A stretch of DNA of 64,000 nt from NCBI GenBank assembly GCA_004154925.1, contig QJNS01000085.1, positions 186,001 through 250,000 of the forward strand, in the 5' to 3' direction. Origin of the DNA: Monosporascus cannonballus (Eukaryota > Ascomycota > Sordariomycetes > Xylariales). The notes beneath the pieces were generated by a model, which saw nothing but the letters and a program-made list of their open reading frames with translations, was not told the origin of the DNA and did not search any database. Below are positions 12,780-24,700 of this stretch, one piece after another (within the stretch, counting starts at the first letter, position 1; every line of letters starts with the position of its first letter). The position numbers and the translations under genes were made by a program.

Positions 12780-14050
12780 TAACGTCTTGCTGAACGACAG
12801 GGTTAGCACGGGCCTTAAGAATCAGATTTTGAAAGTTTACGAACTGCACCTATAAACAGTTTCTCGGAAATCCCATCGTAATAAGTTTCTCTTATACTCA
12901 ATGTTCCAGGCGGCCATTAAGTTTACTGTCGCTTCATTACTTAAAACGATTTCGTTACGTTTCGAAATCGTTACCGGGCCCCGCCACGGGCAGTTACTTT
13001 ATTCTATGCTAACCATTTTCGAAGGTAATCTTACGATGATTTAAAGCCTGGCTTGTAAAAAGACATGCTTTAAGTGCAACAAAAAGGTAATAGTTAGAAG
13101 CACGACAATTATAAGCTTATTTATTCGCAGGGGCGGCGAGGCTCCTAACGCGTTAAGTGGAATGCGAGTAAATCCGATAATCAGTGTGAGTTTTCATAGT
13201 CTCGGGTAAGGTTATTCATCCTTAATCATCTCAGACTACCGAGGTAGTTATACTGGTCTGCTGTCACACTTACTAAGGAGCAGATACACAGCTCTTGAGG
13301 GTATATTGACTTGTAGGAAGCTAGGAAGTGGTGATCCCACTTGGTATGGGTAATCCACTGATATAGGGCTTCGGAAAGGAACAACAATCACCCGAAAACC
13401 CCAGCTAGGGGTGCCCTTTTCCATGACATCTGCAATGCCCATAGTAGAAGGGCTTACAAGATACAGGGGCTATGGTAAGCAGGAAGAATAATTACGAGAC
13501 GATTAGAGGCTCATACCAGTTTAGTACGATTTTAGGACGCGTCTCCTGGCTACTGTACTCCGAGCCTGCTAAATAACAGACTGATTGGGCTATTCTTCAA
13601 ACAAGACTTATTTGCTTCCGGCATGCTCCTTCAAAGTACGAGCCTTTATCCAAGATCATTCCCATACCTACTCGCCGATAGACATCCGTACCGTCACTGG
13701 TCGAGACTGGTTCTAATATTAAGAATATTTCGAGCAACGTATTTTGAGCGGTGGTTGCTGTTCGACTCGTTCTTATTAGGAGGCACGTATATTCGGCTGA
13801 GCCTCTTACGTCCTCACAGTCAAATTGACCCGCGCACGTCCACAGTATGGGGTCCTTGCTGAAGTCAGGTTCCGAGTGTCCCACATCCAGATACGGTGGG
13901 TTGTAGTCTCTTGCTGTCACAGTTAAGCTGATCGGTAGATAAGGTAACATAAAGTGTGAGAAGTGACAATTGTCTTGCTAGAATTGTGCTTTAGCGAACG
14001 GTGGCTAGGAAGCTCTCTATAAACTGTAGGCGCGTCGGAATAAGGTTTTT
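12780..14050. other. GC-balanced, unmutated island
   Basis: About 1.27 kb with near-equal base use and normal amounts of CpA, TpG and CAG, in sharp contrast to the AT-rich flanks. It matches no other part of the window by eye, so it is probably single-copy DNA that RIP ignored, or a recent arrival. The longest frames are 117 aa (minus, 13597-13950), 79 aa (plus, 13623-13862, overlapping) and 64 aa (minus, 13248-13442); none resembles a family I know. I see no terminal inverted repeats at its edges and no tRNA-like promoter boxes. Confidence 0.6.
13597..13950 (-). CDS. Hypothetical ORF in the GC-balanced island (117 aa), doubtful
   Basis: An open frame of 117 codons starting MLPYLPISLTVTARDYN and ending ..ACRKQISLV. 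It has no signal peptide, membrane segment or motif that I recognise; composition is mixed, with four Cys. Codon use shows no clear bias, and a 79-codon frame overlaps it on the other strand. In a 1.27-kb stretch of balanced composition a frame of this length can arise by chance, so it may be noncoding. It is listed because it is the longest frame in the window that is not visibly part of a transposon. It could also be an exon of a spliced gene, but I could not define splice sites. Confidence 0.15.
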   Translation of the reverse strand: MLPYLPISLTVTARDYNPPYLDVGHSEPDFSKDPILWTCAGQFDCEDVRGSAEYTCLLIRTSRTATTAQNTLLEIFLILEPVSTSDGTDVYRRVGMGMILDKGSYFEGACRKQISLV

Positions 14051-14253
14051 TCGGGGTGCTAGGAATTTAATAATTAATATAAATATCTTTATTTTACAAT
14101 ATATCACCAAGATAAAAAATATTCCTTTAAATTGGTTTATCGTAATTATAATAAAAATAACGTCGTGAATTAATTTTATTAATTAAAAATAAGCCATATA
14201 TATTTTAAATATACAAAGCAAAATTATTATTTTATTTTTTTTCTTTATTGTTA

Positions 14254-14301
14254 TATGGCGGCTAGACGGTTTAATTAACTATTAAATCTAAGTCGTACAA
14301 G
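14254..14301 (-). repeat. Left piece of element I 3' LTR (LTR3c), split by H
   Basis: The 48 bp TATGGCGGCTAGACGG.. onward match the ends of the LTR3 copies at 40938 and 63057. It stops at ACAAG, the target duplication of H, and resumes at 27021. Confidence 0.8.
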
Positions 14302-14353
14302 TGTAACGGGCACGATGCGTAAGTTGAACGGAGGCACGGCTTAACAAAGGTTT
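14302..14353 (-). repeat. First part of element H 3' LTR (LTR4)
   Basis: 52 bp, TGTAACGGGCACGATG.. onward, matching 26826-26877. It is interrupted by C at GGTTT and continues at 21605. Confidence 0.88.
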
Positions 14354-14785
14354 TGTTACGTCCAAAAAGGGAACTCCACTAGACCCGGAAGAAACCAGGT
14401 AAGCTGACTTGTTTTGATCTCCACTTTGACCGGAAAAACCTCGGATTTACGTATATCTTTATTAATCTCTAGAAACACCCGGAAACCTTCAAAGATTACG
14501 AAAAAATGGTTTTTCGTAAATTCCAAAAACGAAGGAAAATAAAAAAGAAATATATAATAAAGTAATTTCTTTTATAAATAGCATGTATTTAATTTCGCTT
14601 TTTAATTATTAATTTAAGTTTTTAATTTCAAAATAATTATATTATTTTTAATTTAATTTTTTTAAAAGTTTTTTAACAAATAAATGTTTAATAAATTGTT
14701 TTTCGTTTTATTATTATTTTTTAATTCAAACTCCATTTCTGATATTATTTATATTTTTAAATAAATATATAATAAATTCGTTATA
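14354..14785 (+). repeat. 5' LTR of element C (LTR2)
   Basis: 432 bp from TGTTACGTCC to ..AAATTCGTTATA. Compared with the 3' LTR it shows many C-to-T and G-to-A differences, mostly in its second half. Confidence 0.93.
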
Positions 14786-14999
14786 TTTTAATAATGTGTT
14801 AATTAATAGCTAATAAATTATTTACCGCTTAATTAAAGCATAAATCTTTTTTAAATTTAATAAAAATAATAATATAATATAATATTTAGAAAATAAACAA
14901 TATATCAGATTTCCGTTATTAACTAAAAAAAATTAGTAATTAATTAAATAATTTACTTTTTACCGAAAATGTTTTTAATTAATTAATAACATAATACCC

Positions 15000-16200
15000 T
15001 TTATTATTAGAACTTAAAAAAGTTTATTATTTTCGTAACCTTAATAATAACCGTTATTTATAAAAGAATAATTAACGTATAAAGGGCTAAAATAAATAAG
15101 GACGAAAAAAAATACTTAATTAAAAATTAAAAAGGAAAAGTACTAAAATATTTAACGGGAAAAAAAGAATTTATTATAGAAAAAAAACTGGACCTTTGGT
15201 CTAAGAAATTAAAAGCCTAAAAAAGAAAAATATTCGACTTATTAAAGAAAGGAAACCGGCTTTTCTGTAATTCAGCTTCCTTAAAGGACAAAGTTAAAGA
15301 AATAATTTCTAATTACTTTTGTTCAGTACGGAATAGCTATAACAATAAAAAATTTCGATTTTATTATTATTTGGCATAAATTAAATACGAAACAGAATTA
15401 TCCCGCCTATTAATTACTATGGAATGCCGGACGTTAAAAATTATAAATTAACTTCTTTTAAGCCTTCTAAGAGATTTACGGATGTAAAAGGATTTTTAAT
15501 ATAAATTAGGTTTTATTTTAAATTTTACGAAAACCTTTTAACGGAAAATTACCAAAAAATAATAGCTATTTCGTAATTAATTATAAAAAAAGTTTTTTTA
15601 TAGTTCGAGCTTATTATAAACGATTATTTGCAAAATTACCGCGAGGAACGTTTGGATATAATTAATTATATTTTCAATAAATATAGAATTTTAAAAAAAG
15701 CATACGAACAATATTTAGAAATCCAAATAAAAAATAATATACAGTTAAATAGTTTTATTTTTTTCGCTAAATTAAGTCAATATTTAAATATACGACGGAA
15801 TTTAATTACTTAATAATTATTTTTAATTTGTTAAAAAACGTATTGTTTTATCCTTATTATAACGGCTAAAAACCTTAAATTAAGGACAAATTATATATGA
15901 AACCTCAGATACGATTTTTTGCAAAATATATAAATAAGGTTATTATTGCCGACCGACGCATTTTTAATCGGTATTTCGAAAAAAAGAGAATTGGCAAACG
16001 AAGTAATAATAAAAGCTTTAATAATTAAATTAAAAAGGATAAGGGTAAACTTTAAAAGGAAATAAGTTCCGTTTCGAAAAAACTTAAAAATGATAAGTTT
16101 AAAATCAAATGTTTTAATTATGGCATAAAAAAGGCATTTTAAAAGTGAATATCGTTTTCCCGTTAAAAAAGATTCCAAAAAAAGGAATTTTTTAATCCCA
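15000..16200 (+). pseudogene. Element C gag relic
   Basis: A Gag relic following a leader of about 210 bp. The start codon position corresponding to F (52442) reads ATA here. An open stretch at 15628-15813 (MQNYREERLDIINYIFNKY..) aligns with F Gag at 53000-53150. A zinc knuckle near 16112 begins Cys-Phe-Asn-Tyr-Gly (second Cys changed to Tyr), and an extra base then shifts the frame. A minus-strand 95-aa frame at 15891-16178 is an antisense shadow of this Gag segment. Confidence 0.8.
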
Positions 16201-19200
16201 AAAGAAAATTAGGATAATTAAATAAGAAACTAATAATGAGGTAAAAAAGGAGGGAAAAGAGATTAATTTGATTTTTTTTAGCCAGAATTTATTATTGCCA
16301 TAATTACTTAAATCCAGAATAATATCCCAAAATACGAGGATTATCTTATTTGCCAGGATTTTAAGGTTAAAGCTTGTAAATATTACCTAGGATAAACGGT
16401 TTTCAGAATAGCTATAGGGTTAAGATACCAATGCCACCTTAATTCCCAAAGGTATAAGATGTATATAAAAAACGGTTAATTTCGATTAAATATCAGTAAT
16501 TATAAATAGTTGTCCTTAAAGCTTTGCAAATTTCCGAAATATTTGGTATATACCGAAAAACTTAAATCAAATCCTTATAATTTGCTGCATTTTATTATTT
16601 ATTACCTTAACGATTATCTCGTATATTTCAAAGCTAAAGAAAATAATAACGTCTGGCCTGGATAAAATAAAGAAATACTTATCGAACTAAATAATATATG
16701 TAAATATACAAAAATTCCCCGATAGCCAAAATACTCCAGGTTTTGCTATTTATATTTTAATTTAAAACGGAATGGAAAAGCCATATCGTAAGGATACTTA
16801 TATTACGCTTTAACGCTTTGCATTTAATACGAGGTTTTAAATATGGAAATATTTCTTTTAAAAGTATACTATTCCGATTTTATGATTTAAAAAATGCAAA
16901 ACTAAAAATTAAACCAGAAAAAAACAATTACTTTCGGATATTAGCTGGGTAAAAGAAAACCGTACAAATATATGGATAATTACTGTACCAAATACGCGGC
17001 TAAAAAGGTTCGAAAATAAAAATGTTTTTTTGCAAACAGATTATATTAATTAAAAAGTACTAAAGGCCTTCGAAAATAAAGTATCGAAAAGCTTTAATAT
17101 ACAAACCCTTATATAAGGTAATTAAAGGATTACGTAACTAGATCGAAATTTTTCCGCAATATAAAAATAAAACGTTTAAAATTATTATTAATTTAAAAGC
17201 AAAAAGTAATTTTATTTTTTCTATGGCAACAGAAAAATATTAAATTCCATAAAAATATAAGTTAAAATTTTATAGGTTACGTACCGTAAACGGAAATTTA
17301 TTTATATACGAAAACAAACGAATCCTTTGGAAAACTAAAGAATTTCCCGTATAAATTTAAGGATATTAAAAATAAATCTCATTAAATATTGCTAATAAAT
17401 CTGGGTATAATATTATTTTGGGAATGGCGTAATTTAAATCCAGCAACTTACATATTAATTAAAAAAACCAAATATTTTTATGGAAACAAAACCGAAAGTT
17501 ATCCGAAAAAAACGATTAAGAAATTTGTTATGTTATTAAAGAAGTTCAAAATATAAATTAGGTTTTTACGGTATTACCTGAATATCGACGGTTTGAGAAA
17601 TTATTCAAAAATAAAAAAGATTACGAATTGCCGTTATATAGTTAATAGAATTATAAAATACCTATTAAGGAAGGATATTACTTTAAATCTTACAAAATTT
17701 ACCATATAAACCTTAATAAATCGAAAGCTTTATGGAAAAACATTTAATTTAATTTAAAAAAAGGATATATTTAACTTTTGATTTTTCCGCTGAATACCCC
17801 GTTTTTATAATATTAAAAACTAAGGATAAAAAGTAAAAGTTTAACGAAAATAAAGACCTAATATATAAAAAAAAATCGATTACCGGCAGTTAAATAATAT
17901 TACAATCAAAAATAGAAATTTTTTAACTTTTATAAATACGTTTAAAAAACGTTAATAAAGTAAAATAATTTGCCGTATTTGATTTTCAAAACGGTTATTA
18001 CCGTATTAAAATAGCCAAAAAACGGTATTTAAAATAATATAGGGATTTTACAAATATAAAGTAATATCTATAAAACTTATTAATATTTTTGCCAATTTTC
18101 AACACCTAATTATAATTACGTTTAGAAAATATCTAGATAAATTTATATTCGTCTATTTCGATAATATCCTTATTTACTTCGAAATCTTCAAAAAGCATAA
18201 AAAGCACATCGTTTAAATACTTTAAACGTTAAACGAAGCAAATATCCGAATTAACCCAGGTAAAAGCGTATAGCATATATAGAAATTAGATTTTCTGGGA
18301 TATATTTTTACTTCCGGCCAAATTTAGATTTAACGCTTTAAGATAAAAATAATTAAAAACTAATATATTTTTAATAAGGTAACGGTTATAAATATTTGGC
18401 AGATCTTAAAATGTACGGATTATGTATACGGCTTAATTAAGGGATATGGAAATATAATTAAATTATTAACGAAACTTATTATTTAGAAATACGTAAGGAA
18501 AAAGTTGAAATTTTTAAAAAATAAAAAAAAATATTTTAAATCTTAAAAAATGCGATTATTAATAAACCTATAATAAGATTACCTAACGTAAAAAGAAAAC
18601 GTTTAAAAACGGATATTTTAAATTACGCCTTAGGTACCGCTTTAAAATAATAAAAGAATAACGGTAAATGGTGTTTAAAGGTATATTGTTTAAAGGTATT
18701 CCGAAATGCAAAATTTAAATACTTGATTTACGACAAAATATTATTAGTAATTATTAATGTTTTTAAGGAATAAAAATTATTTCTTAATAGAATTAAAGAT
18801 TTTTTCGATATTTATTCCGATTATAAGAATTTTATTTAATTTATGTAAGTATAAAAACCAAATAAATAACATAAAATTTGGATACTTTTTCTATTAAAAT
18901 TCAACTTTAAGATTTATGATATTAAAAAAAGGAAAATATCCAGGCGGATATTTTTAATCGTAAAAAAGATTACGATTTTAAAATTCCCAAAAGGAGTATG
19001 TAAAAATTATAATGTAACCAAAACGGCATTATATAATTATGCAAAATAATAAGGAAATTAATACCCGAATTTTTGACATAATTCCGAAATTTTTATAATA
19101 TGGAAGAATAAAAGGAGGTTTAATAGCTAAACGGATAATTAAAGGATTAATTATTATACCATAGCAAGGTTTATGTTTTAAAGAATTAATAGAAACAGTT

Positions 19201-20530
19201 CGTAAGGGAATTTTACGAAAACTTATTATACGGATATTAAAGAATTTTCAAAATTACGAGACGACTATAAGAAAAATACGATTTTCCAAAATTACGCCAA
19301 ATATTTAAAAGGGTAATTAAGAACTGTAATATTTGCAATAAGATTAAGGTAGTACGTTATAAACCTTACGAACTATTATAACTTACTGAGAATTTTGATA
19401 AAATATAAAATATTATAATTTGGGATTTTATTATTAATTTATTTCTATTTAAGAACTTAATTATTAAAGTTCAATACGATAAAATATAGGTAATTATCGA
19501 TAAACTTTTTAAATATGCGTATTTTTTATTTTTTAAAAAAACCGTAACGGCATAATAATTAATTGATATTTTTATTAGATATTACCTTAATAAATATAAT
19601 ATATCAAAAAAGATTATTTCCGATAAAAATACGTTTTTTATTTCAAAATTCGGTATTAATGTTTGTAAATTAATAAGTATTAAATTTAAGTTTTTGATAA
19701 TATATAATTTTTAAATAAATAGTTAAACCGAAAAATTAAACTAAACCTTGGAATAATATTTCGGAAATTATGTTAATTATTAACAAAATAATTAGGTAAA
19801 GTTTTTATTATTAATATAAATCGCTTATAACATAATTATTAACGAAACTATAGGCGTATTTTTTTATATAATTATGTACGGATATAAAGTAAAAATAAAA
19901 CAATTTAAATAACCGCTTAATAAGGTATTAAAAACTATTATAATTATATTACAAACACAAATATTAATAATAAAAATTAAAATAATCTAAACACGTTTCC
20001 AAAACGAATTACGATTTTTTTAATAACGGATAACCTAGTATTATAATAAAAAGAAAATTAAGAAATTAATTTTAACGAAAGGAAATAAGGTTTATTTATT
20101 ATGCTAAAAATAAAATGTAATTTCGAATATTTTATAAATTAAAAGAAAAAGATTTAATAATAAGCTTAATTTCAAAAGGTTTGGCCCGTTTAAAGTTAAT
20201 AAAGTTATTTCCAAAATTAATTACAGATTATCGTTACCTAAAAACATAAAAATATACTTTGTTTTCCATAATTTTTTAAATAAATTAATATTTAAGAACG
20301 TTCCGTTAAAAATAAGTTTAGAAATCGAAAAAGACTTTAATAAATACGAAATTAAATAAATACTAGATTTTAAAATGGTTAAAAACGAAATTTAGTATTT
20401 AGTTAAATGGAAAAGATATTTACATAAAGAAAACATTTGGGAGCCGCTTAATTACTTAACGAATACAATAAACCTGGTTAAGACGTTTTACTGCCAAAAT
20501 CCTAACCGACCGTTTCCAGTACGGCTAAGG
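16200..20530 (+). pseudogene. Element C pol relic with chromodomain
   Basis: A Pol relic with the domains in standard gypsy order. The protease lies at about 17170-17460, including a NIILGM phrase near 17405. The RT at about 17600-18300 has its catalytic box at about 18160 reading Tyr-Phe-Asp-Asn instead of Tyr-x-Asp-Asp. RNase H lies near 18590-18850 and integrase at about 19190-19950. The chromodomain at 20325-20490 keeps both conserved Trp residues (YLVKWKRY, then NIWEPLNYL). Stops are frequent elsewhere. The intact chromodomain aromatics make it the best-preserved domain of this copy. Confidence 0.88.
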
Positions 20531-20559
20531 TCGTAGGCGATAACGGACTCCTATATAAA

Positions 20560-20979
20560 TCCAACCTTACGTCGTTTTAGTCGAAAGAAATAAAGGCCTT
20601 CACGGAGATATTTATTTTTAACGCAAATCGTATTTGCTTTCTTTTTACTCGACGACGTTTTTCCTTTATTTTTTTGTTTTTTTAATTCGTTTATGCTTTT
20701 GAAACCTTTTTAAAAAAATAATATTTTTTTGGAATATAATTATTCCGACTAACGGTTTAAATAAGCAATATAGTTAAACAGCTTTTGGAACTGTTAAATT
20801 ATTAAACGTTTTTCTCGTTTAATCCGTAATTGTTTAGCCCGAATATTTTGTAAAAACGAAAGTAAAACGTAGTTTCCGTCATAAATTTGGACGTTAGTTA
20901 ATAAATAATTCTGGCAGCTTTTCCGGCCCTTTAGCATTTTCCAAAAAAGCTTCTTTTCGAAATAACGTATATATGGCAT
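20560..20979 (-). pseudogene. Antisense cysteine-cluster/coiled-coil frame of element C
   Basis: A minus-strand frame, opposite to the element, between the chromodomain and the polypurine tract. The preserved open part at 20794-20979 starts MPYIRYFEKK. Residues 3, 6, 13, 22, 25 and 33 (20881-20973) fall exactly on the lattice C-x2-C-x6-C-x8-C-x2-C-x7-C seen in D, E, F and K, here as Tyr, Tyr, Trp, Cys, Tyr and Tyr. A basic stretch (NIRAKQLRIKREKRL) follows. The Tyr residues fit TGT/TGC to TAT/TAC transitions; the Trp does not. The function is unknown; a zinc-binding or DNA-binding accessory protein is an inference. Confidence 0.65.
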
Positions 20980-21147
20980 GATTTCAAAATTAAAATCGGA
21001 AATGGCCTTAATAAGGTCATAACGACTTTTAGTAAAAGTTTTAATGCGTTTAGAAATTTTACTTAATATAATTAATAACGTTATAATGTAAGAAGATAAA
21101 AAGAAAAAAAATTAGCTTACATATTAATTTTTAAGGATAAAGATCCT

Positions 21148-21163
21148 GGAAGAAGGGGAATAA
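21148..21163 (+). other. Polypurine tract of element C
   Basis: The run GGAAGAAGGGGAATAA lies immediately upstream of the 3' LTR. It is the expected second-strand primer and fixes the element's orientation. Confidence 0.8.
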
Positions 21164-21599
21164 TGTTACGTCCAAGAAAAGGATTTTATTAAACCCGGAA
21201 AAAACCAGGTAAATTAACTTATTTTGATTTTTATTTTAACCGGAAAAACCTCGGATTTACGTATATTTTTATTAATTTCTAGAGATACCCGGAAATTTCC
21301 AGAAATTATGAAAGAGTGGTTTTTCGTAAATTCCAAAGACTAAGAAAAATAAAGGCGGATATATAGTAAAATAATTTCTTTTGTAAATAATACCTACTTA
21401 GTTTCGCTTTTTAGTTATTAATTTAAGCTTTTAATTTAAAAGCAATTATACCGTTTTTTAATTAAGGGAAGAGTTTTTAAATCTTTTTAACGAATAGATC
21501 CCCAGTGAATTATTCCTCGCCCTATTGTTACCTGCAAATCAAGACCCCATTTCGGATACTGCTCATACCTCTAGGTAGATGTATGACAGGTTCGTTACA
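21164..21599 (+). repeat. 3' LTR of element C (LTR2)
   Basis: 436 bp, TGTTACGTCC..GGTTCGTTACA. The terminal 130 bp, including CCTGCAAATCAAGACCCC, are almost unmutated, in contrast to the 5' copy. Confidence 0.93.
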
Positions 21600-21604
21600 G
21601 GTTT

Positions 21605-21742
21605 ATATTTAAGGTAAGGAGGGAAGGGGAGAAACAGCTAGTTACCAGCGAGGTGGCTGCTCTTTATATACATATAGGTAAATTCGGGCTAAGGAGCTTG
21701 CTCCGTAAGCCCGAGCTGCTTTATAAGCTTTAGCCTATAATA
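21605..21742 (-). repeat. Second part of element H 3' LTR (LTR4)
   Basis: 138 bp that, joined to 14302-14353, gives 190 bp and matches 26826-27015. It contains an inverted repeat around 21685-21720 (GGGCT..GCTCCGTAAGCCCGAGC). The polypurine tract of H (minus strand) follows at about 21744-21761. Confidence 0.88.
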
Positions 21743-24700
21743 TCACCCCTTTTTTCGCCCTTAAGGAATAATAAGGTTATGGTAAGACGGCAATAGCTTT
21801 ATTTATACCTTTTTCTTTTTATCTTTATTTGTATTTTTACGTTTTTGCCGATCTCGTTTTTATTTTTAAATAATTTTTCGACATTATTATATAATTTTTA
21901 TATTAAATCGGTATAATTTCTTTATTTTACGAAAAGTTTCTTTTAGCGACTATAATTTACGTCTTTATTTTTAGACCTTATCATATATTTTATTATATAT
22001 TGTTTTTCCTTTTTTTAATAATATTAATAATAATTGATTATGGTTTAAAATTTAATTAAATAATAAAGTTTTTTATTATTAATTTTAAAAGGTTTACATT
22101 AAATTTTAAATATATTTCCGATAATATATTTAGATTTATAATATTATATAATATAGTTATAGTAATCTTATATTTAATATATATTTACAATAAAGTTTTA
22201 AATAATTACGGAATAATTGTATTTTTTAAATTTCATTGTATTAAATTGTTTATTTCCATACGTAATATGTATTTTTTAAAAATATTAAATAATTATTTTA
22301 TCCGGCTTTATATTAACACCATAATAATATATGCAAATCCTGTATTTTTTCGTAATTATTTAATAAAATTGATAATTCTTTCCATTTTGGAAATTAAATA
22401 AAAAATTACCGGTATTTCGTTAACAAACTTTATATTACATTCGTAAATTAAAAAAGAATTATTTTTAATAAAAAGCTTTTACGATTAAAGATTAATCATA
22501 TTATTAATAAAAATGCGGCTTAATTATATTATATGTAATTTATAAAATAATAAAAATACGTAAAAAGTTTTTAATTAATTTTTTCTATAATCCTGTTCAT
22601 TTAAATATAAAAAAATATATTAAGTTATTATTATATATTTATTAAGTTATATAAATAAATCTAGAACTTATTCGTTTAATAATTATTTTTATCGGATATT
22701 AATTTTTTAAAGAAACCGTAATATTTTTAATAACAAATAATAAAATATTAAACGTACGTTTTCGTATTTATATTAAATATTAGTTTTAAAATAACCGTTT
22801 TCGTTAAATAATCGTAAAATATTATAAGAAAACAAAAATCCCCCTTTTGTTTTACCGGTAAATGGATTATAAAATTTCCCGAAAACTCTCAATAAAATGA
22901 ATTTAAAATAAATAAAAATCGTAATAACATTTTTTTATTTTTTTTATACGTATAACCTATTATATATATTATAATTACGGTAAAAACGGTATATATCCTA
23001 AATTTATCCTAATTAATAATAATTACGGATTAATATTATTAACGTAATAATTTTATTAGGTAACCAGTAATATCAAAATTATATATCTATTAAATTAATA
23101 ACGTCCGGAATAATTTTTAAATAAAGATTTAAATATGTTTTGTTACAAAGGTTTTTACCACGTTTATAATTAACGAGAAATTACGTAACTTTTGAACTTC
23201 GGCGACGTACGCCATATTTAAAGTTTTATTTTTAGTAATTTTTAAATATTATATTTTTTAAAAATAATTTTTCAAAAATATTTTTATTAAGGGGTACAAT
23301 GAATTATTTATTATTTCCTTATTTTAATTGAATTACGATTATTAAGATTTTTAAATCCGTATTAATATATTAAATAAATATTTTTTTTAATTAACTGGAT
23401 TGCTTACTTTTTAAGCCTAATATTCTTTTTACCGTAAAATATATTTAATAACTTATAAAATATAGCATTAAATCGATTTATTAACTTATTAAAATAATAT
23501 TTAAATACGAAATCAAAAATAAATAAAAAAATCGGCGTGTTAAATTTAGTTTTTAATAAACTTATAAATATTTATAAAATATTAAAAATTCGTACAATTT
23601 ATTAAAATCGTAAAAAAGTTAATTAGCCTTTAAAACTTCTATTTTATTTTATTACGGTTTTAGTAATAATTAACAATTTTTATCGTATATTTATAATTAT
23701 TTTTTATTGATAATAAGCTTTTTTAAAAAATACGTAATTAATTATAAATATTTTTAATTATTTAACAGAAATAATTTACCTTTATTATTATTTTCTTTTC
23801 GAAATCTTAGTATTTAAAAATAAGCGTTATAATAAAAGGCTTTTTAAATTAATTAAAAACTTATTATTTTTCGATTTGTTAATAAAAAAATCCTTTTTTT
23901 AATTAATCGTAAAAAAAACCTTTATTTCGTTAAAACCTTTTATAAAAATTCGATAACAATTAAGAACCTTAGTAAAATTCTTAACCCCTTTTATATTAAT
24001 ACAAACCCTTTATTTTCGATTAATAATTACTTTTTAAAATTAAATTTTAAATTTTTCATTTTTTGTATTATAAAGGTCTATTTATCTGGGTTTAATTTTA
24101 ATTTTATTTCTGCCAAATAACGAAATATTAATTTAACTTTAACCATATAATCGGCTCAAAAGTCAAATAAATAAATTAATATATTGCCTATATATATAAA
24201 GCAAGAATTATTAAGGTAAGGTTTTAACGTAATATTAATATAATATTAAAAGGTAACCGGTATACCGCTAAAGCCAAATAAATATATTAATTATTCGAAA
24301 AATTCAAAACGTATACGGAACATAATTTTTTGGTTATTTCCTTAGCAGATATATAGTTGGTAAAAGGCCGTTTAAGTATCGAATTTTATAAAATACCGGA
24401 GCGATAATAAGGTTCGTAAGGTTTTTTTATTAATAAAAAAAATAACGGTTTTATTTCGTCATTTTATTTAACTTTTTATAATTTATATAGAACCGTAAAC
24501 CACCGTTAAATATTTTTAGGAATAATACCGGAATATTTGGAAAAGAATTATTAATTCGAATTTAATTTTTATGGAATAAATGTATAAATATTTTACATAA
24601 AATTAATAATTTTTTTAATATCTTATATAAAAATCCCTATAAAATTACTTTTTTTTAATCCCAAATATATATCTCTAAATTTTTATAATATTATTATTAC

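Larger units (their letters stand above)
14354..21599 (+). mobile_element. Element C: full-length Ty3/gypsy retrotransposon (7246 bp), RIP-degraded
   Basis: A complete plus-strand element with two LTR2 copies (432 and 436 bp) and perfect GGTTT at 14349-14353 and 21600-21604. It carries Gag, protease, RT, RNase H, integrase, chromodomain, the antisense cysteine-cluster frame, and a polypurine tract (GGAAGAAGGGGAA) before the 3' LTR. Every frame contains transition-type stops. It is inserted in the 3' LTR of element H. The 3' LTR kept more C/G than the 5' LTR. Confidence 0.95.
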
